Positions 1-5,506 of a DNA stretch of 7,523 nt are shown here, piece by piece; position 1 is the first letter of the stretch, and each line of letters begins with the position of its first letter. The stretch comes from Lachnospiraceae bacterium (GTDB lineage Bacteria > Bacillota_A > Clostridia > Lachnospirales > Lachnospiraceae), in contig JAFYAD010000189.1 of the NCBI GenBank assembly GCA_017540915.1, positions 1 through 7,523 of the forward strand, in the 5' to 3' direction. A model generated the notes under the pieces. That model searched no databases and had not been told where the DNA came from. It was given only the letters and a program-made list of their open reading frames with translations. The position numbers were made by a program, and so were the translations under genes.

Positions 1-60
1 GATCCGAAAAGTAGCTATATTGATAATAGCTCATCTGCCACGTGTAGAAGGAGTTCCTGA
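1..60 (+). other. Possible 3' tail of an upstream gene
   Basis: Frame 1 is open from the window edge and ends in TGA at 58-60, three bases before a strong plus-strand terminator. The visible tail reads about 19 residues ending in CRRSS and matches no family I recognise. Frame 3 stops at once (TAG at 10-12), so the upstream gene could equally end there, or the transcript could be a non-coding RNA. A plus-strand transcript entering from the left is supported only by the terminator; the reading frame is a guess. Confidence 0.2.
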
Positions 61-63
61 AGA

Positions 64-89
64 CGTTTTGCTTGTGCAAAGCGTTTTTT
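64..89 (+). terminator. Intrinsic terminator of upstream plus-strand transcript
   Basis: An 8-bp stem (CGTTTTGC paired with GCAAAGCG, one G-U pair) closes a TTGT loop and is followed directly by six T residues. This is a classical Rho-independent terminator reading left to right. It probably ends a gene or RNA lying mostly outside the window. Confidence 0.75.
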
Positions 90-104
90 GTTTAGTAAAT
101 GAGT

Positions 105-139
105 ACGCGCAAAGGAATTTCATCCTTTGCGCGTCTTTT
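105..139. terminator. Perfect 12-bp stem hairpin, probable bidirectional terminator
   Basis: ACGCGCAAAGGA (105-116) and TCCTTTGCGCGT (123-134) are perfectly complementary around a 6-base loop. The plus strand continues with CTTTTC, a fair U tract. On the minus strand the hairpin begins 5 bases past the symE-like stop codon, but the tail there (ACTCATTTAC) is poorer in T. It most likely ends the symE-like transcript and also backs up the terminator at 64-89. Confidence 0.65.
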
Positions 140-331
140 CTAATTATTCTGCTTGAGTTCAGCCTTTGTTATTACCAGTCTCCCTTCCTCGCAGCTGACG
201 GAGATGTTTTCGCCGATCTGAAAGCCCAGTTCAGCGAGCCATTGTCCTTTCAACATAATGGTTGGAATAGTCCTGTACTTATATCCGCTTTGTTCGTAGA
301 CCTTAAGCGCACTGTTCTGTTTGTATGCCAT
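140..331 (-). CDS. SymE-family toxin-like small protein
   Basis: This 63-residue protein matches the SymE toxin family (the toxin of the E. coli SymE/SymR type I toxin-antitoxin pair, AbrB-like fold). The match is the core pattern at residues 20-55: YRTIP, then ML-KGQWL, then the G-F-IG segment and EEGRLVITKAE. Family members act as RNA- or nucleoid-binding growth inhibitors; that role is known for E. coli SymE and only inferred here. The ATG at 331 is preceded by an excellent Shine-Dalgarno (AAGGAGGT, complement of 337-344, 5-base spacer), so the gene is probably expressed. The protein is shorter than E. coli SymE and consists of little more than the core domain, as in many stand-alone homologues. 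It lies downstream of the lysozyme gene on the same strand, separated by a hairpin. No antitoxin protein is adjacent; an antisense RNA would be expected by analogy. Confidence 0.8.
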   Translation of the reverse strand: MAYKQNSALKVYEQSGYKYRTIPTIMLKGQWLAELGFQIGENISVSCEEGRLVITKAELKQNN

Positions 332-336
332 ATGAG

Positions 337-344
337 ACCTCCTT
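337..344 (-). promoter_or_regulatory. Ribosome binding site of the symE-like gene
   Basis: AAGGAGGT on the minus strand, five bases before ATG, is close to a perfect Shine-Dalgarno. It lies immediately after the T-rich tail of the hairpin at 356-393, so folding or termination at that hairpin would bear directly on expression of the gene. Confidence 0.8.
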
Positions 345-345
345 G

Positions 346-393
346 AAAATGAGAAAAGCCATGCAAGAACGATTTGTTGTTCCTACATGGCTT
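346..393 (-). terminator. Hairpin with T-rich tail between lysozyme and symE-like genes
   Basis: AAGCCATG (356-363) pairs with CATGGCTT (386-393). A second pairing, GAAC (367-370) with GTTC (379-382), extends the stem inside. On the minus strand the stem runs into TTTTCTCATTTTC, a good U-rich tail, so it can terminate the lysozyme transcript whose stop is about 100 bases upstream. The plus strand also has a tail (GTTTTCTT), so it may work in both directions. Because the symE-like Shine-Dalgarno follows directly, the element could also act as an attenuator in that gene's leader. Confidence 0.6.
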
Positions 394-407
394 GTTTTCT
401 TGCTCTC

Positions 408-429
408 CGCTTGAAGATTATCGCTTGAA
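408..429. repeat. Two direct copies of CGCTTGAA, 14 bp apart
   Basis: CGCTTGAA occurs at 408-415 and again at 422-429, separated by GATTAT. The spacer together with the first base of the second copy forms, on the minus strand, a GATAAT box (422 down to 417; 5 of 6 matches to the -10 consensus) facing the symE-like gene. The arrangement resembles a pair of operator half-sites around a promoter, but the copies are short and chance cannot be excluded. Confidence 0.35.
417..422 (-). promoter_or_regulatory. Candidate -10 box for the symE-like gene
   Basis: GATAAT on the minus strand matches the sigma-A -10 consensus at five positions. No convincing -35 is seen 16-18 bases upstream (the best is TTCTGA-like). 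Transcription from here would start near 410 and give a leader of about 80 bases containing the hairpin at 356-393. Confidence 0.25.
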
Positions 430-490
430 AACTTCTGTTTCAGAAAATCCCTAAGCTCAACCCTCTAAAAGTCGCCTCTTTTGTATGTTT

Positions 491-2098
491 TCAATCATAC
501 AGTATCTCGATATCCAGATCCACCGGACCTTTGACGCCGTCTACATGACCTGTGTCGGAATACTGCCAGTAGGTGTAGTCGTATGGTGTCTGGGGCAGTT
601 CCTCGTAGTCGGCGTACCAGATCTTGTAATCTTTCAAGATGCCGAGGTCCAGTTTGAAGGCCTGCCATAACATGTTGCAGTATACACAGGGCTCGTATCC
701 TTTTCCTTTTACGGTTTCGCAGAAGGCGATGGAGTTGAGAGTGAACTGTTCGCCTGTTACGCCGTCGGTTCGTGCAGAGTCGTTCATGATGCTCTCGGGA
801 TCGAATACTATCGGCATCTTTAATTCTTCCGGTGAAGTTACACCGGCTTTTTCCAAAATGTCAAATACATATTCGGCTTCTTCAACGGCCTCTTTTTCAT
901 TGATGGCCTGTGAGAAGAAATACACGCCCACATCAAGTCCTGCGGACAGGGCGTTTTTTATGTTGTCCACGGCTTTTGAATCTTCGTTGAGACTTCCGGT
1001 GCCGTAGCCCCTGAAGCCTGCTCTGATGAACACGAAGTCGATACCGCTTTCTTTTACTTTTTCAAAGTCCACATTGTCCTGATAAAACGAAACATCGATT
1101 CCGAGGCGGTGGCCGGTGCCTGTGATCTCAATGCCGTTTTCGGTGAGCTTGTAGTCACTGGTGCTTATGCGTGCGGATTTTGCTTCCTTATTGAGGATCT
1201 CTATGTGATTGTTGCCTGCTACATCCCGGAAAACATAGGTTTCCTCGGAAGATAAGGTTCCGTCCTTCAGCTTTATGAGAGCATCTGCGTTATCCGATGA
1301 AAGCCTGTATAACTCGTCGAGATGCACGGGATGAGCTAATTCTATATAAGGAAGCTCGTCCTTTTTTTCTTCTTTTTCTTTTTTGCCGTCTTTTTTGTCT
1401 TCCGAATTCTTTGAGCCGGATTCATCTGTACTGCCATCTCCGGAATCAGTATCATCGGTATCTGCGTCTTCCGATGTAGTCTCTGTCTTTACGGCTTCGG
1501 CAGCCAGTTCCTCCGGATCAGCGTAATCTTCATATTTTATAAGGATGCCCTCTCTTTTCAACGACCACTTGAATGTGTAATCGCTGTATGAGTAGACTAC
1601 CCCCATCATGTCCTTTGTATCTTTAGCACGCCAAGCCAGCACAAACTCCTGGATGCCGTCGTCATCCACGTCCTCGATGGTAAACCTCTTTATGGCGTTC
1701 TTAAAGTAATCTGCACCGTACTTTTCCGCGTAGACATTCTGCCTGTCGTAGGGAAGGCGGCAATCGTTGCATAGGGTGTCTAACATTGAATGGTACGCCA
1801 TTGATGACAGCTCACTTAACTCCGCCTCGCTTGATTGGCGCAGAGTCTTTATGCGCGGTTCATCATCTTTTGAACTTTGCTTTGCTGTGTCTTTGGAAGC
1901 ATCCTGCTTGGTGTTGTCTGTGGCATTATCGTCTGAAACTGCCGTCTGTTCATCTGTTGAAGAATCATTGCCGGACACTGTATCAGATGATACGACTTCG
2001 CCGGATGCCGTGTCTGACGGTGCTGCGGGGGGATTGTTGCCACATGATGTACATAACGTTGCTAAAATTGTCAGGAATATAAGAATTCGGTTTTTCAT
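491..2098 (-). CDS. GH25 lysozyme-like lipoprotein
   Basis: This is a 535-residue surface lipoprotein. Residues 1-18 form a short signal peptide (KNR, then a hydrophobic stretch) ending in LCTSC, so Cys19 is the likely lipidated residue, although Cys at -3 is unusual. Residues 20-80 are a Ser/Thr/Asp-rich spacer with an imperfect repeat (SDTASGEVVS, SDTVSGNDSS). Residues 81-200 form a domain I cannot name, with an acidic calcium-loop-like motif at 143-151 (DVDDDGIQE). Residues 203-248 are low complexity, first acidic and then Lys/Glu-rich. Residues 332-535 are a glycoside hydrolase family 25 (muramidase) domain: GIDVS with Asp335, the catalytic-type FDPE with Asp433 and Glu435, IWYADY (493-498), and WQYSDTG (511-517). 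All expected acidic residues are present. By family it cleaves the MurNAc-GlcNAc bond in peptidoglycan outside the membrane; a role in wall remodelling is inferred. The start is supported by AGGA eight bases upstream. Confidence 0.9.
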   Translation of the reverse strand: MKNRILIFLTILATLCTSCGNNPPAAPSDTASGEVVSSDTVSGNDSSTDEQTAVSDDNATDNTKQDASKDTAKQSSKDDEPRIKTLRQSSEAELSELSSMAYHSMLDTLCNDCRLPYDRQNVYAEKYGADYFKNAIKRFTIEDVDDDGIQEFVLAWRAKDTKDMMGVVYSYSDYTFKWSLKREGILIKYEDYADPEELAAEAVKTETTSEDADTDDTDSGDGSTDESGSKNSEDKKDGKKEKEEKKDELPYIELAHPVHLDELYRLSSDNADALIKLKDGTLSSEETYVFRDVAGNNHIEILNKEAKSARISTSDYKLTENGIEITGTGHRLGIDVSFYQDNVDFEKVKESGIDFVFIRAGFRGYGTGSLNEDSKAVDNIKNALSAGLDVGVYFFSQAINEKEAVEEAEYVFDILEKAGVTSPEELKMPIVFDPESIMNDSARTDGVTGEQFTLNSIAFCETVKGKGYEPCVYCNMLWQAFKLDLGILKDYKIWYADYEELPQTPYDYTYWQYSDTGHVDGVKGPVDLDIEILYD

Positions 2099-2123
2099 TG
2101 TGCATATCCTAAATTTTTATGGT

Positions 2124-2132
2124 ATTATATCA
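2124..2132 (-). promoter_or_regulatory. Extended -10 promoter of the GH25 lipoprotein gene
   Basis: The minus strand reads TGATATAAT (2132 down to 2124), a perfect extended -10 (TGnTATAAT). No good -35 is present at 17-18 bases, which fits the extended -10 class. The start point would be near 2117, giving a leader of about 19 bases with AGGA before the ATG at 2098. Confidence 0.6.
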
Positions 2133-2176
2133 TTACACGATTTAGTTTATGTAACTGATAATAATATGTCAAGTGA

Positions 2177-2185
2177 TGTTATACA
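2177..2185 (+). promoter_or_regulatory. Weak candidate promoter for the rightward cluster
   Basis: TGTTATACA contains the TGn extension followed by TATACA (four of six matches to the -10 consensus). No -35 is seen at the usual distance. Transcription would begin near 2192 and give a leader of about 120 bases before the glycosyltransferase. No better plus-strand promoter was found in the gap. Confidence 0.3.
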
Positions 2186-2205
2186 GTAAATAAGGTGATT
2201 GTTTA

Positions 2206-2268
2206 ATGCTATTCAGGGTTATTAGCGGCTTGCGGGCATATATGTCCGAGAGCTGCAGGCTGCCGTGA
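2206..2268 (+). CDS. Possible 20-codon leader ORF
   Basis: ATG at 2206 opens a 20-codon frame closing at TGA 2266-2268. AAGGTGA (2192-2198) precedes it by about seven bases, an acceptable Shine-Dalgarno. The peptide begins MLFRVISGLR and has three Arg codons (AGG, CGG, AGG). Its second half overlaps the hairpin at 2225-2255, the geometry of a translated leader. It is short enough to occur by chance, and no run of one amino acid points to classical attenuation. Confidence 0.2.
   Translation: MLFRVISGLRAYMSESCRLP
2225..2255 (+). other. Stem-loop in the leader of the rightward cluster
   Basis: GCGGC (2225-2229) can pair with GCTGC (2251-2255, one G-U), enclosing a 4x4 internal loop and a near-palindrome GGGCATATATGTCC (2234-2247). 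The first arm can instead pair with GCCGT (2262-2266), so two mutually exclusive folds exist. No U tract follows, so it is not a terminator as such. At DNA level the near-palindrome could be an operator. Confidence 0.3.
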
Positions 2269-2315
2269 GTAAAACACATTATTAAGCAATTGAATAACAT
2301 AAGAAAGGGCGAGAT

Positions 2316-3314
2316 ATGCAGGATCTCACGGTTGTCATAATCACAAAAAACGAAGAACACAATCTCTTAAAATGTGTCAGATCACTGGGTACGCTTCCAA
2401 AACGGATAGTGGTGGTGGATTCGGGTTCAACTGACAGAACCTGTGCTGTAGCGAAAAAACTGGGGTGCGATCTGTATTTCCATGAGTGGCAGGGCTATGC
2501 GGCGCAGATAAACTGGGCTATGGAAAATACAGGTATCGATACTGAGTGGATCATGAGGATGGACGCGGATGAGGAGTTGCTGCCAAAGCTTCGTGATGAG
2601 CTTGAGACCACGTTGTCTTTTTTCGAGAAGGCAGATAAGGACAGGGCACACACAGATCCGGAGAGTGTTAACGGATTTTCATTGCGCAGACGCATTATTT
2701 TCATGGGCAAATGGATCCGCCACGGAGGGGTTTATCCCACATATATGCTGAGAGTTGTGAGGCGCGGACATGCACACTGTGAGCAGAATATCATGGATGA
2801 ACACCTGGTATTGACGGACGGCAGGGCTATTGCACTGAAAAATGATTTCATCGATAAGAACACAAAGACGCTGGAATGGTGGACAGACAAACACAACCGG
2901 TATTCGGATCTTGAGCTGCAAAACTATCTTATAGGAAGAAGCGCGGTAAAAAAGAGCTGTACCTGCAAGTGCAGCTGTAAATCGGAGCCGGAACGCAGCA
3001 AAGGCAAAGAACAGGATATAAATGAACAGGGCACAAAAGAACAGGACACAAACGTAAGCCCCGGTCTTTTCGGGACCCAGGTCGAGAGACGCAGATGGCT
3101 AAAGAATGCGCTTTACTACAACACTCCTCTGTTTTTAAGGGCGCGCCTGTATTTTATCTACAGATACTATATCAGACTGGGATTTCTGGATGGACCCGAA
3201 GGCAGGATTTTTCATTTTTTACAGGGATACTGGTACCGCTTTCTGGTAGATGCTAAAATCTATGAACATGATAAAAAGGGGCGCAGTAACATTGACAGAA
3301 GCGCGCAAGTGTAA
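2316..3314 (+). CDS. Family 2 glycosyltransferase (WaaE/KdtX-like) with an insertion
   Basis: This 332-residue protein is a GT-A fold family 2 glycosyltransferase. The N-terminus (VVIITKNEEHNL), the nucleotide-binding VVVDSGSTDRT (32-42) and the metal-binding DxD at Asp83-Asp85 (MRMDADEEL) are all present. The GKWIRHGGVYP segment (131-141) and the aromatic, basic C-terminal part (257-317) resemble the WaaE/KdtX-like subgroup that adds a hexose to cell-surface glycans. Donor and acceptor are unknown. No membrane segment is obvious, so it should act at the cytoplasmic face. Residues about 209-255 form an insertion: a Cys cluster with alternating Cys at 215, 217, 219 and 221, then a Lys/Glu/Gln-rich stretch with three 5-residue repeats. 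The start at 2316 has AAAGGG six bases upstream. It leads a run of rightward genes but has no clear functional link to the nucleoside enzymes. Confidence 0.88.
   Translation: MQDLTVVIITKNEEHNLLKCVRSLGTLPKRIVVVDSGSTDRTCAVAKKLGCDLYFHEWQGYAAQINWAMENTGIDTEWIMRMDADEELLPKLRDELETTLSFFEKADKDRAHTDPESVNGFSLRRRIIFMGKWIRHGGVYPTYMLRVVRRGHAHCEQNIMDEHLVLTDGRAIALKNDFIDKNTKTLEWWTDKHNRYSDLELQNYLIGRSAVKKSCTCKCSCKSEPERSKGKEQDINEQGTKEQDTNVSPGLFGTQVERRRWLKNALYYNTPLFLRARLYFIYRYYIRLGFLDGPEGRIFHFLQGYWYRFLVDAKIYEHDKKGRSNIDRSAQV
3009..3053 (+). repeat. Three tandem 15-bp units inside the glycosyltransferase gene
   Basis: Three consecutive 15-bp units start with GAACAGG (3009-3023, 3024-3038, 3039-3053) and differ at a few positions. 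They lie exactly in frame and encode EQDIN, EQGTK and EQDTN (residues 232-246). The unit length keeps the frame on expansion or loss, so this is a small coding minisatellite. Confidence 0.85.
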
Positions 3315-3361
3315 TATCATGAGAATTTGTGAAGGATTACACAAAAACAGAGGGGGTTATT

Positions 3362-3916
3362 ATGAATAAAAAACCAAAGAGTATTTTTGCGATCAAGGAT
3401 ATTGCCATACTGGGCGTGTTGTTAGCGTTGTATGTAGTGACCGGCGTGTTCTCCATCAGGGTCGGCAGCATCTTCAAGCTGGGATTTACGTTTGTGGCCA
3501 TAGCTACGGCAGGTGCCATATACGGTCCGGTAGCAGGCGGTATGGTGGGTGGACTCGGAGATGTGTTGGCTTTTCTGGTCAATCCCACTGGCGCATATTT
3601 TCCGGGATTCACTCTTACGGCATTCTTAAGCGGAGTGGTGTTCGGAGTTTTCCTGAAGAAAAAGCCGAATATATTCCATATTATCATAGCGTCATTCATA
3701 GTGGAATTTGTGGGAGGTCTTGTGCTCAATACTTTCTGGATCTCCATCATAGTAGGAAAAGCATATTCGGCGCTGGTGCCCGGGCGTGCGCTTCAGGCGG
3801 TCTGTATGTTCGTGGTGCAGGTGGTGGTCATCACATTGATGAACCGTTTCCTGTATCCCATTCTGCATAAGCTTACCAAACCAGAGGAGGAACCGCCTCT
3901 TTTGAGGGAATGTTAA
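3362..3916 (+). CDS. FolT-family ECF transporter S-component
   Basis: This 184-residue integral membrane protein looks like the substrate-binding S-component of an energy-coupling factor importer. About six hydrophobic segments can be seen (roughly 12-30, 41-59, 60-73, 80-98, 103-126, 143-162). The segment GPVAGGMVGGLGD (55-67) and NPTGAYFPGFTL (74-85) are typical of the FolT-type family. Founding members bind folate, but the family is broad and substrate cannot be read from sequence. No EcfA ATPase or EcfT gene is nearby, so it would use a shared energising module encoded elsewhere (group II ECF). I chose ATG 3362 because AGGGGG lies five bases upstream; an in-frame GTG at 3329 has no binding site. 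It sits between the glycosyltransferase and uridine phosphorylase, so a nucleoside, nucleobase or related substrate is a context-based possibility. Confidence 0.85.
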   Translation: MNKKPKSIFAIKDIAILGVLLALYVVTGVFSIRVGSIFKLGFTFVAIATAGAIYGPVAGGMVGGLGDVLAFLVNPTGAYFPGFTLTAFLSGVVFGVFLKKKPNIFHIIIASFIVEFVGGLVLNTFWISIIVGKAYSALVPGRALQAVCMFVVQVVVITLMNRFLYPILHKLTKPEEEPPLLREC

Positions 3917-3951
3917 AGGGCGCCGGACGAAGGCGAGACTACATGATGTAA

Positions 3952-3976
3952 GGCATGGGGAGAAAACTCTGGTGCC
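3952..3976 (+). other. Small stem-loop before uridine phosphorylase
   Basis: GGCA (3952-3955) pairs with TGCC (3973-3976), and inside it GGAG (3959-3962) pairs with CTCT (3967-3970, one G-U) around an AAAA loop. It ends five bases before the GGGAGG ribosome binding site of udp. No T tract follows, so it is not a terminator; it might protect or process the mRNA between the two genes. Evidence is pairing only. Confidence 0.25.
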
Positions 3977-3993
3977 GATTGGGAGGTTAGATC

Positions 3994-4779
3994 ATGGTAG
4001 ATTACACAGAAGGCGCAGGTTATCAGTATCATATACAGACAGCCCTGGGGCAGGTAGGACGGTTTGTGATCCTGCCGGGTGATCCTAAACGTGTTGAGAA
4101 GATAGCGGAATTTTTGGAATATCCTAAGAAAATCGCGGACTCGAGAGAATTTGTCACATACTCGGGATATCTGGACGGTGAGATGGTGTCGGTCACATCC
4201 ACAGGCATAGGTGGACCGTCTGCTTCCATTGCAATGGAAGAGCTTAAGCGTTGCGGCGCTGAGTATTTTGTCCGCATCGGCACCTGCGGAGGCATACAAA
4301 AGGAGATAATGGGCGGAGATCTGGTGATAGCGACCGGAGCGGTGAGAGCCGAGGGGACCAGCCGGGAATATGCGCCTATCGAATACCCTGCGGTGGCTGA
4401 CATAGATGTTGTATGTGCGTTGCGCGAGGCTGCGGCGGAACTTGGTTACACAGCTCATACAGGGGTTGTGCAGTGCAAGGATTCTTTTTACGGACAGCAT
4501 GAACCTGAGGTGAAGCCGGTGTCCTACGAGCTTCTCAATAAATGGGAAGCCTGGAAGAGGATGGGGTGTCTCGCCAGCGAGATGGAGAGTGCAGCCATGT
4601 TCATAGTGGGCAGTGCCCTCAGGGTGAAAGTCGGTTCCGTATTTTTGGTGGTGGCAAATCAGGAGAGAGAAAAAGAGGGGCTTTACAATCCGCAGGCACA
4701 TGACACTACCTGTGCCATACGTTGCGCCGTGGAGGCTGTCAGAAAGCTGATAAAGAAAAGTAACGGTTCTGATCTGTAG
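3994..4779 (+). CDS. udp: Uridine phosphorylase
   Basis: This 261-residue protein belongs to the PNP/UDP nucleoside phosphorylase family I and is closest in motifs to uridine phosphorylase. It catalyses uridine (or deoxyuridine) plus phosphate to uracil plus (deoxy)ribose-1-phosphate in the cytoplasm. Visible motifs are [10 protein letters not shown] (28-37; phosphate site with Gly29, Asp30, Arg33), [15 protein letters not shown] (70-84), RIGTCGGIQ (94-102, with Arg94 and Thr97), DSFYGQ (163-168) for the base site, and [10 protein letters not shown] (194-203) with the ribose-binding Glu-Met-Glu. Length is close to E. coli Udp (253). The loop after Gln168 lacks an Arg that in E. coli Udp helps hold uracil. 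GGGAGG seven bases upstream supports the start. It is followed at 48 bases by deoC and then deoB, which process its sugar phosphate product. Confidence 0.92.
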   Translation: MVDYTEGAGYQYHIQTALGQVGRFVILPGDPKRVEKIAEFLEYPKKIADSREFVTYSGYLDGEMVSVTSTGIGGPSASIAMEELKRCGAEYFVRIGTCGGIQKEIMGGDLVIATGAVRAEGTSREYAPIEYPAVADIDVVCALREAAAELGYTAHTGVVQCKDSFYGQHEPEVKPVSYELLNKWEAWKRMGCLASEMESAAMFIVGSALRVKVGSVFLVVANQEREKEGLYNPQAHDTTCAIRCAVEAVRKLIKKSNGSDL

Positions 4780-4827
4780 GACGTTACGAAGCAGTTGTGT
4801 TGATATGTATTATTCAAGGGGGAAGAT

Positions 4828-5475
4828 ATGCTGAATACAAAGCTGTTTGATCATACCATATTGAAGGCAGATGCCACGATGGCAGATGTGGATAAGGTGA
4901 TAGATGAAGCTATAAAATATAAATTTGCTTCGGTGTGTGTGAATTCATATTATACGAAACATGTGGCGGAGCGCTTAAAGGGGATAAATGTCAATACCTG
5001 CACGGTGGTGGGCTTTCCTCTGGGGCAGATGTCTACCCGTGCAAAAGTTATGGAGACTGCCTGCGCAGTGGAAGACGGCGCGGATGAGATAGACATGGTC
5101 ATCAATATCGCAGCACTCAAGGACGGTTTTTATGATTTTGTGAAGGATGAGATCATAAAAGTTGGAATGGCCTGCGGGGCGCATGCAAAGCTCAAGGTCA
5201 TCATAGAGACCTGTCTTTTGACGGATGCCGAGAAGATCAAGGCGTGTGAGCTGGCAAAGTCTGCAGGGGCAGATTTTGTGAAAACATCAACGGGGTTTTC
5301 TTCAGGGGGAGCTACTACGGAAGACGTGGCACTGGTGCGTGAAGTAGTAGGAGGAGATATGGGAGTCAAGGCCAGCGGAGGCATAAGGGATCTGGAGACC
5401 GCTGCTTCCATGGTGATGGCCGGAGCGGATCGTCTGGGAACCTCGGCTACCGTGTCCATTATCTCACAGAGCTGA
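4828..5475 (+). CDS. deoC: Deoxyribose-phosphate aldolase
   Basis: This 215-residue class I aldolase cleaves 2-deoxyribose-5-phosphate to glyceraldehyde-3-phosphate and acetaldehyde, the last step of deoxynucleoside catabolism. It is a TIM barrel of the short bacterial DeoC type. The catalytic residues are in place: Asp89 in ADEIDMVIN, the Schiff-base Lys152 in FVKTSTGF (150-157), and Lys181 in KASGGIRD (181-188). The N-terminal DHTILK segment (8-13) and the FPLG motif (63-66) also fit the family. The start at 4828 has AAGGGGG five bases upstream. It lies 48 bases after udp and 31 bases before deoB with no terminator between, so the three are probably co-transcribed. No DeoR-type regulator gene is in view. 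Confidence 0.96.
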   Translation: MLNTKLFDHTILKADATMADVDKVIDEAIKYKFASVCVNSYYTKHVAERLKGINVNTCTVVGFPLGQMSTRAKVMETACAVEDGADEIDMVINIAALKDGFYDFVKDEIIKVGMACGAHAKLKVIIETCLLTDAEKIKACELAKSAGADFVKTSTGFSSGGATTEDVALVREVVGGDMGVKASGGIRDLETAASMVMAGADRLGTSATVSIISQS

Positions 5476-5506
5476 TAACTGAGGCATAACGGAAGGGGGG
5501 ATCGAT

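Larger units (their letters stand above)
2099..2315. other. Divergent intergenic region
   Basis: This stretch separates the leftward lipoprotein gene from the rightward gene cluster. It is A+T-rich near the lipoprotein and more G+C-rich between 2225 and 2268. It contains the lipoprotein promoter, a weak rightward promoter candidate, a possible short leader ORF (2206-2268) and an overlapping hairpin. No known riboswitch consensus was recognised on either strand. Confidence 0.7.

Noticed and set aside
20..346. Open frame of 108 codons on the plus strand
   Set aside because: It runs through two terminator hairpins and overlaps the symE-like gene antisense, has no ribosome binding site at its first ATG, and matches no family.
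3009..3053. Tandem repeat considered as a CRISPR or integration site
   Set aside because: The units are 15 bp, contiguous without spacers, in frame and within an intact coding region.
3329..3361. Earlier GTG start for the ECF S-component
   Set aside because: No Shine-Dalgarno precedes the GTG, whereas AGGGGG lies five bases before ATG 3362 and the extra 11 residues are hydrophilic and unlike the family N-terminus.
3913..4701. Long minus-strand open frame (262 codons) opposite udp
   Set aside because: It is the antisense shadow of the intact uridine phosphorylase gene. Its translation is rich in His, Arg and Cys with no recognisable motif.
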